Assembly (NCBI RefSeq): GCF_963678635.1
Contig: NC_087067.1
Span: forward strand, 53,190,233 to 53,254,232
Direction of reading: 5' to 3'
DNA length: 64,000 nucleotides
Origin: Symsagittifera roscoffensis
Taxonomy: Eukaryota; Xenacoelomorpha; Acoela; Convolutidae
Below the pieces are notes generated by a model. It searched no databases. It was given only the letters and a program-made list of their open reading frames with translations, and was not told the DNA's origin. Positions within the stretch are counted from its first letter, which is position 1, and each line of letters begins with the position of its first letter. The translations under genes were made by a program, and so were the position numbers. This document shows positions 42,630-54,710 of the stretch, piece by piece.

Positions 42630-43410
42630 TTGAAAGAGACACTTATAACTTAACGCATCACCTGGCATTACAGAGCCAGGAAATCAATCGGGCCAAGCAA
42701 CATGCAGTTTAAATTGCATTCTCAAGAACTCTTCAAAGAGAGAAAAGTCATGGATGTCAACCTCAAAGGTCAGATACCAGGGGAGACACCAGACGAGAAG
42801 CTCAATCCTCCTACACGAGCAGAAACGAAACTTGCGATTAAATCAATGTCGTCGGGAATCACAGCAGATCTACTGAAGTCACTGCAAGATCAAGTGGTTC
42901 CTGTATTCAATGCAAGCTTCAATAATTTTTGAGAAGGAACATCAGATACCCCAAAAGCGTTTAAGCAGGCAAAAGTTTTTAGCCTGTTCAAGAAGGGTGA
43001 AAAGACTTCAACCTCTATCTACCGATTGATTTTTCTACTAGAAATTGAAGAAGTATTTAGCAAAATACTGAAAAATCGAATCGAAAGAACCACGGATCGA
43101 ACACTAGAAGACCTGAAACTCGGTTTTAGAGCTGGCAGGAGCACGTTGCAATCAATATGAATCGTAAGAAGATCCAAGGAGTACGTGACTCAAAGTTAAT
43201 ACTAATCTTCATTGATTTGGTTAAAGCTTCTGAGTCAGTGGACAGGACAGCACTTAGTTTAGTTGATATTTCATATTGTTGATGCCAATAATTTGATATT
43301 GAATCAAAGCAGCATATTTTGTACATTATTTGCGGATTTATCAATGTAAATTTCATTTTGTATGTGAAACTAAGACTTCCCAATTTCAGCTTTTATGCCA
43401 AAAAATAAGA
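42630..43410 (+). pseudogene. RTE body with R2-like 3' tail, copy b (5' truncated)
   Basis: The leader and linker are missing except for the last codons; an 11-bp duplication (GTGTTTACCTT) marks the break at 42610-42630. The pre-RT frame is 42702-42932. Fingers and motif A (IFIDLVKASESVDRTAL-like) are broken by gaps. The tail runs to about 43410. Confidence 0.7.
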
Positions 43411-43419
43411 GAAGTAAGT

Positions 43420-44806
43420 AGTTTTCAAGATCAATAACTTTAGCCAACAACTTTGAATACTTAGAGACTAGAGTGTTTACCTTGTGCAACTTTAATTAAA
43501 AAGTAGAACCAGGCGATTAAACTGTTTGAGACAGTTCGCTCCAAATTGATTTTGTGGAATTTTCGAAAGGTTTTTCTGTATTGTATTGTTTGATGCACGA
43601 TGTTATTATATCAATAGAAGCTCCCAAAGAGAAGGTGACATATGCTTTACTGTTGCTCATGACCCAACTAGATACCGGTCACAAGCCCGAAGTGCCAGAA
43701 ATGGTAATTGGGAGTGTTCCTGCGGAACAGGCAGGGCGCCTACCACAGTGTCAAAAAGTAATTACCTGGTTAGCAAAAATGAAAGATAGAAATAAGAAAA
43801 GAAACGATCGTGACAGGATGTGCAGAGATGCACTGTACAACCGGGGGATCTTAATCAGTTCGTCTGCCCGGAGACAACGTCGTGGAATAGCAGGGCCAAT
43901 TGTACAGGACTAAAACGTTGAGACTACGCACTAAAAATGCCGAAGTACATGTCAGGAGGAGTTTCTTGATACTGTGACTGAAACCATGATTAGTAGGAAA
44001 ATCAGCCTAATCGCCTTAAATGAGACGCACCTCTGAGGATTTGATACAAGGAAGTGTTGCAAAAGTTTCACAATCACTCATAGCGGAGTGGATCAAAACG
44101 CGAAAAGGACTGAGAATTGTGTAGGATTCTTGTACGACTCATGTGTCAGATGTTTCAAATTTAAAGCGTATTCTCCAAAAAATTGTGTGAGATGGTTCGA
44201 AATCTGCGGTGCAAAAATGAAATTAATTTCGACTTATCCACCAACCGAAAATGCGGATGAGAACGAGTACGCCGAGTACTTAGAAAAGGTCAGAAATGTC
44301 GATCTCAAAGACGTCTTCTCGCTTATTATAATTGGTGATTTTAATGCAGCTATAGGCAGCGAGACTAGCGCACTCATGCCAAAAATTGTTGAATCTCACA
44401 CGATTGGTAATGAAACTAGTCGGAATGGAATGATGCTGAGCGAATGGTGCCTAGAGAGAAAGTTGAGAATTGAAAATGTTTTTTTTTTCCGAAAACCAGC
44501 CCTCAGAGCTTGTACGTGGAGGCATCTACGACTTGTAGAACTATCATTGAAAGACTACGCCATAATTAGCGCAGGCAAAGGAAGGACCTCCCTGTAGATC
44601 GATGATACCAGAAGCTCCTGGGGCGACAGCTATCACTCAGACCTTGCTATGCTGATAGTGGTCGAAAGGGCAACTGTAATGAGCAAAAGGGCAAAAGTTA
44701 GAAAAGCAGAGGCAAAAACCGAATCAATCAGAAGGAAAACTGAGAGAATTCTTGATAGTGCGAGAGAACTGGCAGAGCTCAGGGAGAGTTTGAGTGACGG
44801 TGCATA
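43420..44806 (+). pseudogene. RTE apurinic endonuclease block, copy 1
   Basis: After the common leader an unidentified 119-codon frame (43554-43913, rich in K and R near its end) is followed by the endonuclease. Stretches SLIALNETHL (about 44010-44035) and frame 44088-44600 carry LISTYPPTENADENEYAEYL, LIIIGDFNAAIGSE, then TWRHL and KDYAIISAGK, the order expected of RTE AP endonucleases. The last catalytic motif, normally SDH, reads HSDLAML (about 44634-44655) in another frame. A T10 run at about 44479-44488 keeps the TWRH part in frame. The endonuclease would nick target DNA, but stops make the copy inactive. Confidence 0.75.
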
Positions 44807-45164
44807 ATTGCACGTTTACTAGCTGAGTTTATGCTGTCATCATATCAGATTAGCACACTCAAACAATCACTAAGTATTTTGAAAGACGTAGAAAGTATAA
44901 GGAACAGTTTAATCAACATCTTTTTGTAAGCTGCACCACTCAAATCAATTTCCTTAAAGATTCAATCTTTTGAATTTTGTAGAACTTGAAAAAATTTTGA
45001 ACAGCCTAATAAAAATGTTAACAGCTAGACAATTTCAGTACTTAAAAAACAGTTCAATTATTTATTTTGCTTTTTTTGCGACTTTCGAGTTTTCAAGATC
45101 AATAACTTTGAATACTTAGAGACTATAGTGTTTCCCTTGTGCAACTTTAAATAAAAAGTAGAAC
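44807..45164 (+). other. Non-coding spacer between APE block and RTE body
   Basis: This is the same sequence as 5093-5450 and 6120-6490 (GCACGTTTACTAGCTGAGTTT). It has stops in all frames. Spacers of the same type lie at 47629-47985, 53294-53664, 56106-56460 and 58906-59257. No function is recognised. Confidence 0.7.
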
Positions 45165-46220
45165 CCGGCGGTTAAACTGTTAGAGAAAGTTCACTCCAGA
45201 TTGACTTTGTTGTATTTTTGAAAAAATTTTTTGTATTGCATTGTTTGATGCAAGATGTATTTATATCAAAAGAAGCTCCAAAGAGGAACCCGGACCTGAA
45301 AAGTAGGCTCATGGCATTCAATCGGGAGGTAAAACTCATTACGAAAGAGTGCAAGGATCCGGCGGTTGAGGCGAATCTTCATCGTTTTGAAGACCTGTCA
45401 ACTGAAAACTCCATGAGAGAGGCGTATCGAGTGCTGAAAGAGACTAAGAACTTAACGCATCACCTGGCATTACAGAGCCAGGAAATCAATCGGGCCAAAC
45501 AACATGCAGTTTAATTTGCATTATCAAGAACTCTTCAAAGAGAGAAAAGTCATGGATGTCAACCTCAAAGGTCAGATACCAGGGGAGACACCAGACGAGA
45601 CGCTCAATCCTTCTACACGAGCAGAAACGAAACTTGCGATTAAGTCAATGTCGTTGGGAATCACAGCAGATCTACTGAAGTCACTGCAAGATCAAGTGGT
45701 TCCTGTAATCAATGCAAGCTTCAATAAATTTTGAGAAGGAACATCAGATACCCCAAAAGCGTTTAAGGACGCGAAAGTTTTTAACCTGTTCAAAAAGGGT
45801 GAAAAGACTTCACCCTCTATCTATAGATTGATTTTTTTACTAGAAACTGAAGGAAAAGTATTTAGCAAATTACTGAAAAATCGAATTGAAAGAATCACGG
45901 ATCGAACACTAGGAGACCTGAAACTCGGTTTTAGAGCTGGCAGGAGCACGTTGCAATCAATATGAATCGTAAGAAGATCCAAGGAGTACGTGACTCAAAG
46001 TTAATACTAATCTTCATTGATTTGGTTAAAGCTTCTGAGTCAGTGGACAGGACAGCACTTAGTTTAGTTGATATTTCATATTGTTGATGCCAATAATTTG
46101 ATATTGAATCAAAGCAGCATATTTTGTACATTATTTGCGGATTTATCAATGTAAATTTCATTTTGTATGTGAAACTAAGACTTCCCAATTTCAGCTTTTA
46201 TGCCAAAAAATAAGAGAAGT
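45165..46220 (+). pseudogene. RTE body with R2-like 3' tail, copy c
   Basis: Linker frame 45218-45514 runs on because two bases of the KETLRT end are lost, so it reads through to KQHAV. The pre-RT frame is 45504-45734. Fingers, motif A (broken by a gap at 45967) and tail follow. Confidence 0.75.
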
Positions 46221-47628
46221 AAGTAGTTTTCAAGATCAATAACTTTAGCCAACAACTTTGAATACTTAGAGACTAGAGTGTTTACCTTGTGCAACTTTAA
46301 TTAAAAAGTAGAACCAGGCGATTAAACTGTTTGAGACAGTTCGCTCCAAATTGATTTTGTGGAATTTTCGAAAGGTTTTTCTGTATTGTATTGTTTGATG
46401 CACGATGTTATTATATCAATAGAAGCTCCCAAAGAGAAGGTGACATATGCTTTACTGTTGCTCATGACCCAACTAGATACCGGTCACAAGCCCGAAGTGC
46501 CAGAAATTGTAATTGGGAGTGTTCCTGCGGAACAGGCAGGGCGCCTACCACAGTGTCAAAAAGTAATTACCTGGTTAGCAAAAATGAAAGATAGAAATAA
46601 GAAAAGAAACGATCGTGACAGGATGTGCAGAGATGCACTGTACAACCGGGGGATCTTAATCAGTTCGTCTGCCCGGAGACAACGTCGTGGAATAGCAGGG
46701 CCAATTGTACAGGACTAAAACGTTGAGACTACGCACTAAAAATGCCGAAGTACATGTCAGGAGGAGTTTCTTGATACTGTGACTGAAACCATGATTAGTA
46801 GGAAAATCAGCCTAATCGCCTTAAATGAGACGCACCTCTGAGGATTTGATACAAGGAAGTGTTGCAAAAGTTTCACAATCACTCATAGCGGAGTGGATCA
46901 AAACGCGAAAAGGACTGAGAATTGTGTAGGATTCTTGTACGACTCATGTGTCAGATGTTTCAAATTTAAAGCGTATTCTCCAAAAAATTGGTTCGAAATC
47001 TGAGATTGTGAGATGGTTCGAAATCTGCGGTGCAAAAATGAAATTAATTTCGACTTATCCACCAACCGAAAATGCGGATGAGAACGAGTACGCCGAGTAC
47101 TTAGAAAAGGTCAGAAATGTCGATCTCAAAGACGTCTTCTCGCTTATTATAATTGGTGATTTTAATGCAGCTATAGGCAGCGAGACTAGCGCACTCATGC
47201 CAAAAATTGTTGAATCTCACACGATTGGTGATGAAACTAGTCGGAATGGAATGATGCTGAGCGAATGGTGCCTAGAGAGAAAGTTGAGAATTGAAAATGT
47301 TTTTTTTTTCCGAAAACCAGCCCTCAGAGCTTGTACGTGGAGGCATCTACGACTTGTAGAACTATCATTGAAAGACTACGCCATAATTAGCGCAGGCAAA
47401 GGAAGGACCTCCCTGTAGATCGATGATACCAGAAGCTCCTGGGGCGACAGCTATCACTCAGACCTTGCTATTCTGATAGTGGTCGAAAGGGCAACTGTAA
47501 TGAGCAAAAGGGCAAAAGTTAGAAAAGCAGAGGCAAAAACCGAATCAATCAGAAGGAAAACTGAGAGAATTCTTGATAGTGCGAGAGAACTGGCAGAGCT
47601 CAGGGAGAGTTTGAGTGACGGTGCATAA
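46221..47628 (+). pseudogene. RTE apurinic endonuclease block, copy 2
   Basis: Frames are 46359-46718 and 46948-47418. A duplication of GGTTCGAAATCTG around 46988-47028 changes the start of the endonuclease frame relative to copy 1. The T run is T10 and the rest, including GDFNAAIG and the SDL end, is as in copy 1. Confidence 0.75.
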
Positions 47629-47985
47629 TTGCACGTTTACTAGCTGAGTTTATGCTGTCGTCATATCAGATTAGCACACTCAAACAATCACTAAGTATTT
47701 TGAAAGACGTAGAAAGTATAAGGAACAGTTTAATCAACATCTTTTTGTAAGCTGCACCACTCAAATCAATTTCCTTAAAGATTCAATCTTTTGAATTTTG
47801 TAGAACTTGAAAAAATTTTGAACAGCCTAATGAAAATGTTAACGGCTAGACAATTTCAGTACTTAAAAAACAGTTCAATTATTTATTTTGCTTTTTTTGC
47901 GACTTTCGAGTTTTCAAGATCAATAACTTTGAATACTTAGAGACTATAGTGTTTCCCTTGTGCCACTTTAAATAAAAAGTAGAAC

Positions 47986-49050
47986 CCGGCGGTTAAACTG
48001 TTAGAGAAAGTTCACTCCAGATTGACTTTGTTGTATTTTTGAAAAAAATTTTTGTATTGCATTGTTTGATGCAAGATGTATTTATATCAAAAGAAGCTCC
48101 AAAGAGGAACCCGGACCTGAAAAGTAGGCTCATGGCATTCAATCGGGAGGTAAAAATCATTACGAAAGAGTGCAAGGATCCGGCGGTTGAGGCGAATCTT
48201 CATCGTTTTGAAGACCGGTCAACTGAAAACTCCATGAGAGAGGCGTATCGAGTGCTGAAAGAGACACTAAGAACTTAACGCATCACCTGGCATTACAGAG
48301 CCAGGAAATCAATCGGGCCAAACAACATGCAGTTTAATTTGCAGTATCAAGAACTCTTCAAAGAGAGAAAAGTCATGGATGTCAACCTCAAAGGTCAGAT
48401 ACCAGGGGAGACACCAGACGAGACGCTCAATCCTTCTACACGAGCAGAAACGAAACTTGCGATTAAGGCAATGTCGTTGGGAATCACAGCAGATCTACTG
48501 AAGTCACTGCAAGATCAAGTGGTTCCTGTAATCAATGCAAGCTTCAATAAATTTTGAGAAGGAACATCAGATACCCCAAAAGCGTTTAAGGACGCAAAAG
48601 TTTTTAACCTGTTCAAAAAGGGTGAAAAGACTTCACCCTCTATCTATAGATTGATTTTTTTTACTAGAAACTGAAGGAAAAGTATTTAGCAAATTACTGA
48701 AAAATCGAATTGAAAGAATCACGGATCGAACACTAGGAGACCTGAAACTCGGTTTTAGAGCTGGCAGGAGCACGTTGCAAGCAATATGCAACGTAAGAAG
48801 AAGGATCCAAGGAGCACGTGACTCAAATTTAATACTAATCTTCATTGATTTGGTTAAAGCTTCTGATTCAGTAGACAGGACAGCCTTAAGTTTAGTTGAT
48901 ACTTCGTATTGTTGATGCCAATAATTTGATACTGAATCAAAGCAGCATAGTTTGTACATTATTTGTGGATTTATCAATGTAAATGTCATTTTGTATGTGA
49001 AACTAAGACTTCCCAATTTCAGCTTTTATGCCAAAAAATAAGAAAAGTAA
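47986..49050 (+). pseudogene. RTE body with R2-like 3' tail, copy d
   Basis: Linker frame 48039-48278, pre-RT frame 48327-48557. The fingers and motif A lie in one stretch (LETEGKVFSKLLKNRIERI, then FIDLVKASDSVDRTAL) but are shifted by an extra T near 48659. The tail is 48914-49036. It corresponds to copy h in round 2. Confidence 0.75.
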
Positions 49051-49869
49051 GTAGTTTTCAAGATCAATAATTTTAGCCAACAACTTTGATTACTTAGAGA
49101 CTAGAGTGTTTACCTTGTGCAACTTTAAATAAAAAGTAGAACCCGGCGGTTAAACTGTTTGAGAAAGTTCACTCCAGATTGATTTTGTTGTATTTTTGAA
49201 AAAAAAAATTTGTATTGCATTGTTTGATGCACGATGTATTTATATCAATAGAAGCTCCAAAGAGGAAACCGGACCTGAAAAGTAGGCTCATGGCATTCAA
49301 TCGGGAGGTAAAACTCATTACGAAAGAGTGCAAGGATCCGGCGGTTGAGGCGAATCTTCATCGTTTTGAAGACCTGTCAACTGAAAACTCCATGAGAGAG
49401 GCGTATCGAGTGCTGAAAGAGACACTAAGAACTTAACGCATCACCTGGCATGCATTACAGAGCCAGGAAATCAATCGGGCCAATCAACATGCAGTTTAAA
49501 TTGCATTATTAAGAACTCTTCAAAGAGAGAAAAGTCATGGATGTCAACCTCAAAGGTCAGATACCAGGGAGACACCAGACGAGACGCTCAATCCTCCTAT
49601 ACGAGCATAAACGAAACTTGCGATTAAGTCAATGTCGTTTGGAATCACAGCAGATCTACTGAAGTCACTGCAAGATCAAGTGGTTCCTGAAATTAATGCA
49701 AGCTTCAATAAATTTTGAGAAGGAACATCAGATACCCCAAAAGCGTTTAAGCACGCAAAAGTTTTTAGCCTGTTCAAGAAGGGTGAAAAGACTTCAACCT
49801 CTATCTACCGATCGATTTTTCTACTAGAAATTGAAGGAGAAGTATTTAGCAAAATACTGAAAAATCGAA
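49051..49869 (+). pseudogene. RTE leader, linker and pre-RT, copy e, joined to R2
   Basis: Linker frame 49215-49436. The pre-RT frame is broken by a lost G at about 49568 and a TAA at about 49608. It stops inside the fingers (KILKNRI) at about 49867, where a duplicated CTGTGATGAATGC leads into R2 thumb sequence. Confidence 0.75.
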
Positions 49870-50570
49870 TCTGTGATGAATGCCTGTGACGGTGCCTGTG
49901 ATGAATGCTGTACAGTTCTAAAAGTACCTAGGAATTGACCTGGGTGCAAGTGGAACTCGTATAAAACACATCAAGAGATTAGAAGAGAAAATCATGGCAA
50001 TTAAGAAAGCGCCGCTAAAACCTCAGCAGCGACTTTGGATTTTGAAGACTCATCTGATCCCAGGATTGTTCCATCAGCTTGTTCTGGGATCAGTGTTCAA
50101 AAAAAATGTTATTGGGCATGGAGAGAGTCATTAGACGAACTGTAAGAAACATCCTTCATTGACCCTCTGACACACCAGTGGAGATGTTTCATGTTAAGGA
50201 AGATGCTGGAGGACTGGGCATCCCTTTGCTTCAGGTTTGTATCCCTATCCTGAAAGAGCAAAGATTCGTGTGAATGCTCAACTCGAGCGATGAACTGATC
50301 GGTAGTAATGTTGCGACCTCATTTTTCTTATAACAATTAAGACAAGTCGAGGCATTGCGAGGAAAAGTCGGAGGACTTACCCCCAGAAATAAGAGAGAAA
50401 CGCAGGACGCTCTCAAAAAAGCACTTCACGAAAAGGTGGATGGCAAAAGACTGGCTTCAGTCCAGATCAGTGGTGGCCATTCGATTTTGACGAATGGTAC
50501 ACTTCTGATGAAAGGTAGAAACTTCATTGGGGTATTCAAAGTATTCAAAGTTGAGGAATGACGTCAACCA
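49870..50570 (+). pseudogene. R2-like thumb fragment, diverged lineage, round 1
   Basis: Translation across frames gives YLGIDLGASGTRIKHIKRLE, APLKPQQRLWILKTHLIPG and LFHQLVLGSV, then shifted pieces GGLGIPLLQVCIP and, in 50355-50561, LHEKVDGKRLASVQISGGHS with NGTLLMKG. It is clearly related to, but more diverged than, the thumbs at 10-12 kb and 36-41 kb, so a second R2 lineage is present. Several gaps and stops make it dead. The knuckle and endonuclease are absent. Confidence 0.75.
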
Positions 50571-51116
50571 GAGAAGGGAAACCATCTGATTGATTGAATC
50601 TGTGAAAACGGGCGAGCTTGAACTTTGGGCTAGTATACCCCCTCTGAAAGTATACCAAACCATGGAAACTAAGTTAAGATTATGTGTCATAATATTGATG
50701 TCACTAAATTAATGATGAACCAAAGCAGTATTTTTTACATGTATTTGTGGAGTTATTGATGTAAATGATATTATTTTTGTGAAACTAAGACTTCCGAATT
50801 TACGTTTTTATGCAAAAAAAAAATAAGTATGACTCTCTTATCTGTAATTATGAGAGTAATATGTAGTATACAAAACTCTGATGGACCTAAATTGATTTCC
50901 GAGCTGTTATTTTTGAATGAGGCGATGAATTAATAATGATACACTGTAGTATATTTTGTACACATTTATGTTGATTTGTTTATGTAAACGCGGGTTTTGG
51001 AAATACCAGTTTGTCGTAATTGAAGTCTTTCTGACAAAAAAAATAAGTATGAATCTCTTATTAGTAATTATGACTCTCAAATTATACAGGCTGATGGAGA
51101 GCAATATTTAATTCAA
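50571..51116 (+). other. R2-like 3' untranslated region, two tandem diverged copies
   Basis: Positions about 50690-50830 and 50925-51050 resemble each other and the tail found behind RTE bodies (GAACCAAAGCAGTAT, GTGAAACTAAGACTTCC, then an A run and TAAG). Each ends in an A run followed by TAAGTATGA.TCTCTTA. Positions 51063-51078 read AGTAATTATGACTCTC, one base different from the 28S rRNA sequence just upstream of the R2 insertion site. No gene is present; the minus frames at 50457-50690 and 50907-51104 are not supported. Confidence 0.6.
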
Positions 51117-51126
51117 TCTCTTAAGG
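51117..51126 (+). other. 28S R2-target-like sequence TCTCTTAAGG, round 1
   Basis: TCTCTTAAGG is the conserved 28S sequence immediately upstream of the R2 cleavage site. It is followed here by GTAGCCA, close to the downstream 28S (TAGCCA). It sits between an R2 3' region and an R2 5' region, as expected if one R2 was inserted next to another at a remnant target. Confidence 0.55.
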
Positions 51127-51593
51127 GTAGCCAGACACTCGATTAACTGAAATCCCATAAAGGCTAGCATACCCCATTAAAATATGCGAACCCAAAACTG
51201 GAACCGTTTTATGGAGCAGTTTCCAGTACTCCTTATTTGTAAATACTAGGGTAATCACGAACAACATAGGCAGGGAGTAGGACTTATCGCTCCTGACTGC
51301 CCTTGAAATGGGGTGGCTAGACGGAGTTAGATCCAGCGGACATTCGAAAGCTATTTTTTCTATATTCCCAATGCTCTGTAACTCTTCTGCTTTACTGTCA
51401 TCTAAGTCATCTTTGACTCTCTTAAGACAATGCACACACCTCTCCGATTGGTGAGAGTCAGAAACAGGGGCATTAGGCTACGGGTGATGTGCCTTCTGGC
51501 TAAAATGTGGCTCTAGCAAGTTTTCTCGAGGCGTACCGGAAAACTGCCGTCCGGTGAACGGATGCCCACCTTAACAGTACGCCAATTATTTAC
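51127..51593 (+). other. Presumed R2 5' untranslated region, round 1
   Basis: This stretch has no forward frame and lies between the 28S-like sequence and R2 coding sequence. The minus-strand frame 51121-51435 is open for 104 codons but resembles nothing I know, and it is kept in round 2 only because the whole block is duplicated. TAGCC near the start can pair with GGCTA 29 bases later; I do not see a full ribozyme fold. Confidence 0.4.
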
Positions 51594-52676
51594 TTGCAAA
51601 GACAAATACTCTGTAGGAGTCCAAAAATTTTGAATCGGAACAATCAAGAAGAACCTGCCTCAGCAGGAAAAAGACACGAGTTGTCGATGCAGGGAAAATC
51701 GATTGAAATTGAGGGAAATAGCCGCTGCCCGATTACTCTGAAAAAACCATCGTGGGAGCTGTCAGAGTTCATTGATAGAGATTGTGAAGTGTCGCTCAAT
51801 ACGCTCCCCAAACCACGACCAACAACCCGGAAAAGTAAGGAGAATCAAAAGATCCTTACCAACGGGCAAGTACGCAGGCATCAATATGCGCGTATTCAGA
51901 CCCTCTGGAAATTGGAGACGAGAAGCTGCAAAAGCAGTTATGGATGGTTCGTCGAAAGAATTCGGTTTAGCTAGAAATGAACCTGGAGAAATTTTCGGAT
52001 GTGTGGCAGGAAATCAGGGAAACGGGTGGGGAGAAACCAGTGGCCGAGGATCTGTGGACTGGAAAGGACTATCCTCATCAGTTATGATGAAGTCTTGGGA
52101 GTCTAAGATCAATGGGAGAAACTGCAACAGGTCCAGACAGAATTAATGCAGAAATTTTGAAGCGGTTGACATTGAAAAGCTGTCCTTCCACTTCAATCTA
52201 TGGATTCAAGGCGAGCACCTTCCTGAAACACTGCTCCTGGGAAGGACTGTGTTCATCCCGAAAGAACTTGGGAGTAATGACCCTCTCAAGCATCGTCCCC
52301 TTATTGCAAGATGTTTGTACACAATTCCTCCAAAAAAATCGAAGAGTGTGACAAGGACCCGAGGCAAAAGGGTTCAGGAAAGGTGACGGAATAGCGACAA
52401 AACGTTCCTGTTGCAAATTTGCTGGCTGTGGCCATGAGGGACACACGACAGCTCAAAATGGCCATTATCGATGTTGCTAAGGCTTTTGACAGTGTTACCC
52501 ACGGGGCACTTGCGAGAGCAGCTAAGAGAGCGGGAAACGACCAGAAGCAAGTACGGTACATTATGGACGGATATAGCCCGCAAGAAATTGTGTTGGAAAA
52601 AGCGAGATGCACGAGACGCATCAAGCCCGCTACAGGTAGGGGGCAAGGCAATCCACTATCTCCAGTTTTGTTTATG
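51594..52676 (+). pseudogene. R2-like reverse transcriptase, N-terminal half, round 1
   Basis: Frame 51594-51974 ends with RRHQYARIQTLWKLETR, the R2 stretch before the RT domain. Further on, in shifting frames, come GPDRINAEIL (about 52128), GRTVFIPKELGSNDPLKHRP (about 52238-52297), and frame 52419-52679 with IIDVAKAFDSV (RT motif A with its Asp) and GQGNPLSPVLF (motif B). Motif C (the DD pair) is missing because the sequence joins an RTE endonuclease at 52677. These motifs place it firmly in the R2 group. It is broken in at least three places. Confidence 0.8.
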
Positions 52677-53293
52677 TGAGATGGTTCGAAATCTGCGGTG
52701 CAAAAATGAAATTAATTTCGACTTATCCACCAACCGAAAATGCGGATGAGAACGAGTACGCCGAGTACTTAGAAAAGGTCAGAAATGTCGATCTCAAAGA
52801 CGTCTTCTCGCTTATTATAATTGGTGATTTTAATGCAGCTATAGGCAGCGAGACTAGCGCACTCATGCCAAAAATTGTTGAATCTCACACGATTGGTGAT
52901 GAAACTAGTCGGAATGGAATGATGCTGAGCGAATGGTGCCTAGAGAGAAAGTTGAGAATTGAAAATGTTTTTTTTCCGAAAACCAGCCCTCAGAGCTTGT
53001 ACGTGGAGGCATCTACGACTTGTAGAACTATCATTGAAAGACTACGCCATAATTAGCGCAGGCAACGGAAGGACCTCCCTGTAGATCGATGATACCAGAA
53101 GCTCCTGGGGCGACAGCTATCACTCAGACCTTGCTATGCTGATAGTGGTCGAAAGGGCAACTGTAATGAGCAAAAGGGCAAAAGTTAGAAAAGCAAAGGC
53201 GAGAACAGAATCAATCAGAAGGAAAACTGAGAGGATTCTTGATAGTGCGAGAGAGCTGGCAAAGCTCAGGGACAGTTTGAGTAACGGTGCATA
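52677..53293 (+). pseudogene. RTE apurinic endonuclease block, copy 3 (5' truncated)
   Basis: It enters at GTGAGATGGTTCG right after R2 motif B and carries LISTYPPTENADENEYAEYL and GDFNAAIGSE in frame 52676-53056. The T run here is T8, so the end of the frame is read differently from copies with T10. It then continues to the spacer at 53294. Confidence 0.75.
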
Positions 53294-53664
53294 ATTGCAC
53301 GTTTTCTAGCTGAATTTAGGCTGTCGTCATATCAGATTAGCACACTCAAACAATCACTAAGTATTTTGAAAGACGTAGAAAGTATAAGGAAGAGTTTAAT
53401 CAACATTTTTTTGTAAGCTGCACCACTCAAATCAATTTTCTTAAAGCATCACCTTTTCAATTTTGTAAAACTTAAAAATTTTTTTGAATAGCCTGATGAA
53501 AAGGTTAACGGCTAGACAATTGCAGTACTTTAAAAACAGTTCAATTGCTTTTTTTTCTCGCTTTTTCCCGTCTTTCGAGTTTTCAAGATCAATAACTTTA
53601 GCCAACAACTTTGAATACTTAGAGACTAGAGTGTTTCCCTTGTGCATTTTAAAAAAAAAAGTAG

Positions 53665-54710
53665 AACCCGGCGGTTAAACTGTTTGAGAAAGTTCACTCC
53701 AGATTGATTTTGTTGTATTATTGAAAGTTTTTTTGTATTGTATTGTTTGATGCAAGATGTATTTATATCAAAAGAAGCTCCAAAGAGGAACCCGGACCTG
53801 AAAAGTAGGCTCATGGCATTCAATCGGGAGGTAAAACTCATTACGAAAGAGTGCAAGGATCCGGCGGTTGAGGCGAATCTTCATCGTTTTGAAGACCTGT
53901 CAACTGAAAACTCCATGAGAGAGGCGTATCGAGTGCTGAAAGAGACACTTATAACTTAACGCATCACCTGGCATTACAGAGCCAGGAAATCAATCGGGCC
54001 AAGCAACATGCAGTTTAAATTGCATTATCAAGAACTCTTCAAAGAGAGAAAAGTCATGGATGTCAACCTCAAAGGTCAGATACCAGGGGAGACACCAGAC
54101 GAGAAGCTCAATCCTCCTACACGAGCAGAAACGAAACTTGCGATTAAATCAATGTCGTCGGGAATCACAGCAGATCTACTGAAGTCACTGCAAGATCAAG
54201 TGGTTCCTGTATTCAATGCAAGCTTCAATAATTTTTGAGAAGGAACATCAGATACCCCAAAAGCGTTTAAGCAGGCAAAAGTTTTTAGCCTGTTCAAGAA
54301 GGGTGAAAAGACTTCAACCTCTATCTACCGATTGATTTTTCTACTAGAAATTGAAGGAGAAGTATTTAGCAAAATACTGAAAAATCGAATCGAAAGAACC
54401 ACGGATCGAACACTGAAACTCGGTTTTAGAGCTGGCAGGAGCACGTTGCAATCAATATGAATCGTAAGAAGATCCAAGGAGTACGTGACTCAAAGTTAAT
54501 ACTAATCTTCATTGATTTGGTTAAAGCTTCTGAGTCAGTGGACAGGACAGCACTTAGTTTAGTTGATATTTCATATTGTTGATGCCAATAATTTGATATT
54601 GAATCAAAGCAGCATATTTTGTACATTATTTGCGGATTTATCAATGTAAATTTCATTTTGTATGTGAAACTAAGACTTCCCAATTTCAGCTTTTATGCCA
54701 AAAAATAAGA
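53665..54710 (+). pseudogene. RTE body with R2-like 3' tail, copy f
   Basis: Linker frame 53738-53959 and pre-RT frame 54008-54238 are present. A deletion at about 54413 removes a LEDL-like stretch of the fingers. It equals copy b of round 1 but keeps the 5' part that copy b lost. Confidence 0.75.

Larger units (their letters stand above)
42630..53936 (+). repeat. Higher-order repeat, round 1 (11.3 kb)
   Basis: It starts at GAAAGAGACACTTATAAC, which recurs at 53937, an offset of 11,307 bp. The offset narrows to about 11,267 at the far end because of small gaps. Order: RTE body b, APE block, RTE body c, APE block, bodies d and e, R2 thumb, R2 3' and 5' flanks, R2 RT, partial APE block, start of an RTE body. 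Within it the RTE sub-repeats have a period of about 2.8 kb. Confidence 0.9.

Noticed and set aside
51127-51220. HDV-like ribozyme at the R2 5' end
   Set aside because: TAGCC and GGCTA can pair at a suitable distance, but I could not find convincing P2 and P3 stems. A covariance search would decide.
51128-51300. A real 28S gene downstream of TCTCTTAAGG
   Set aside because: After TAGCCA the sequence departs from the conserved 28S continuation, so no rRNA gene is present, only target-like bases.
51121-51435. Minus-strand 104-codon frame as a gene
   Set aside because: It falls in the presumed R2 5' region, resembles nothing known, and its twin in round 2 is a simple duplicate.
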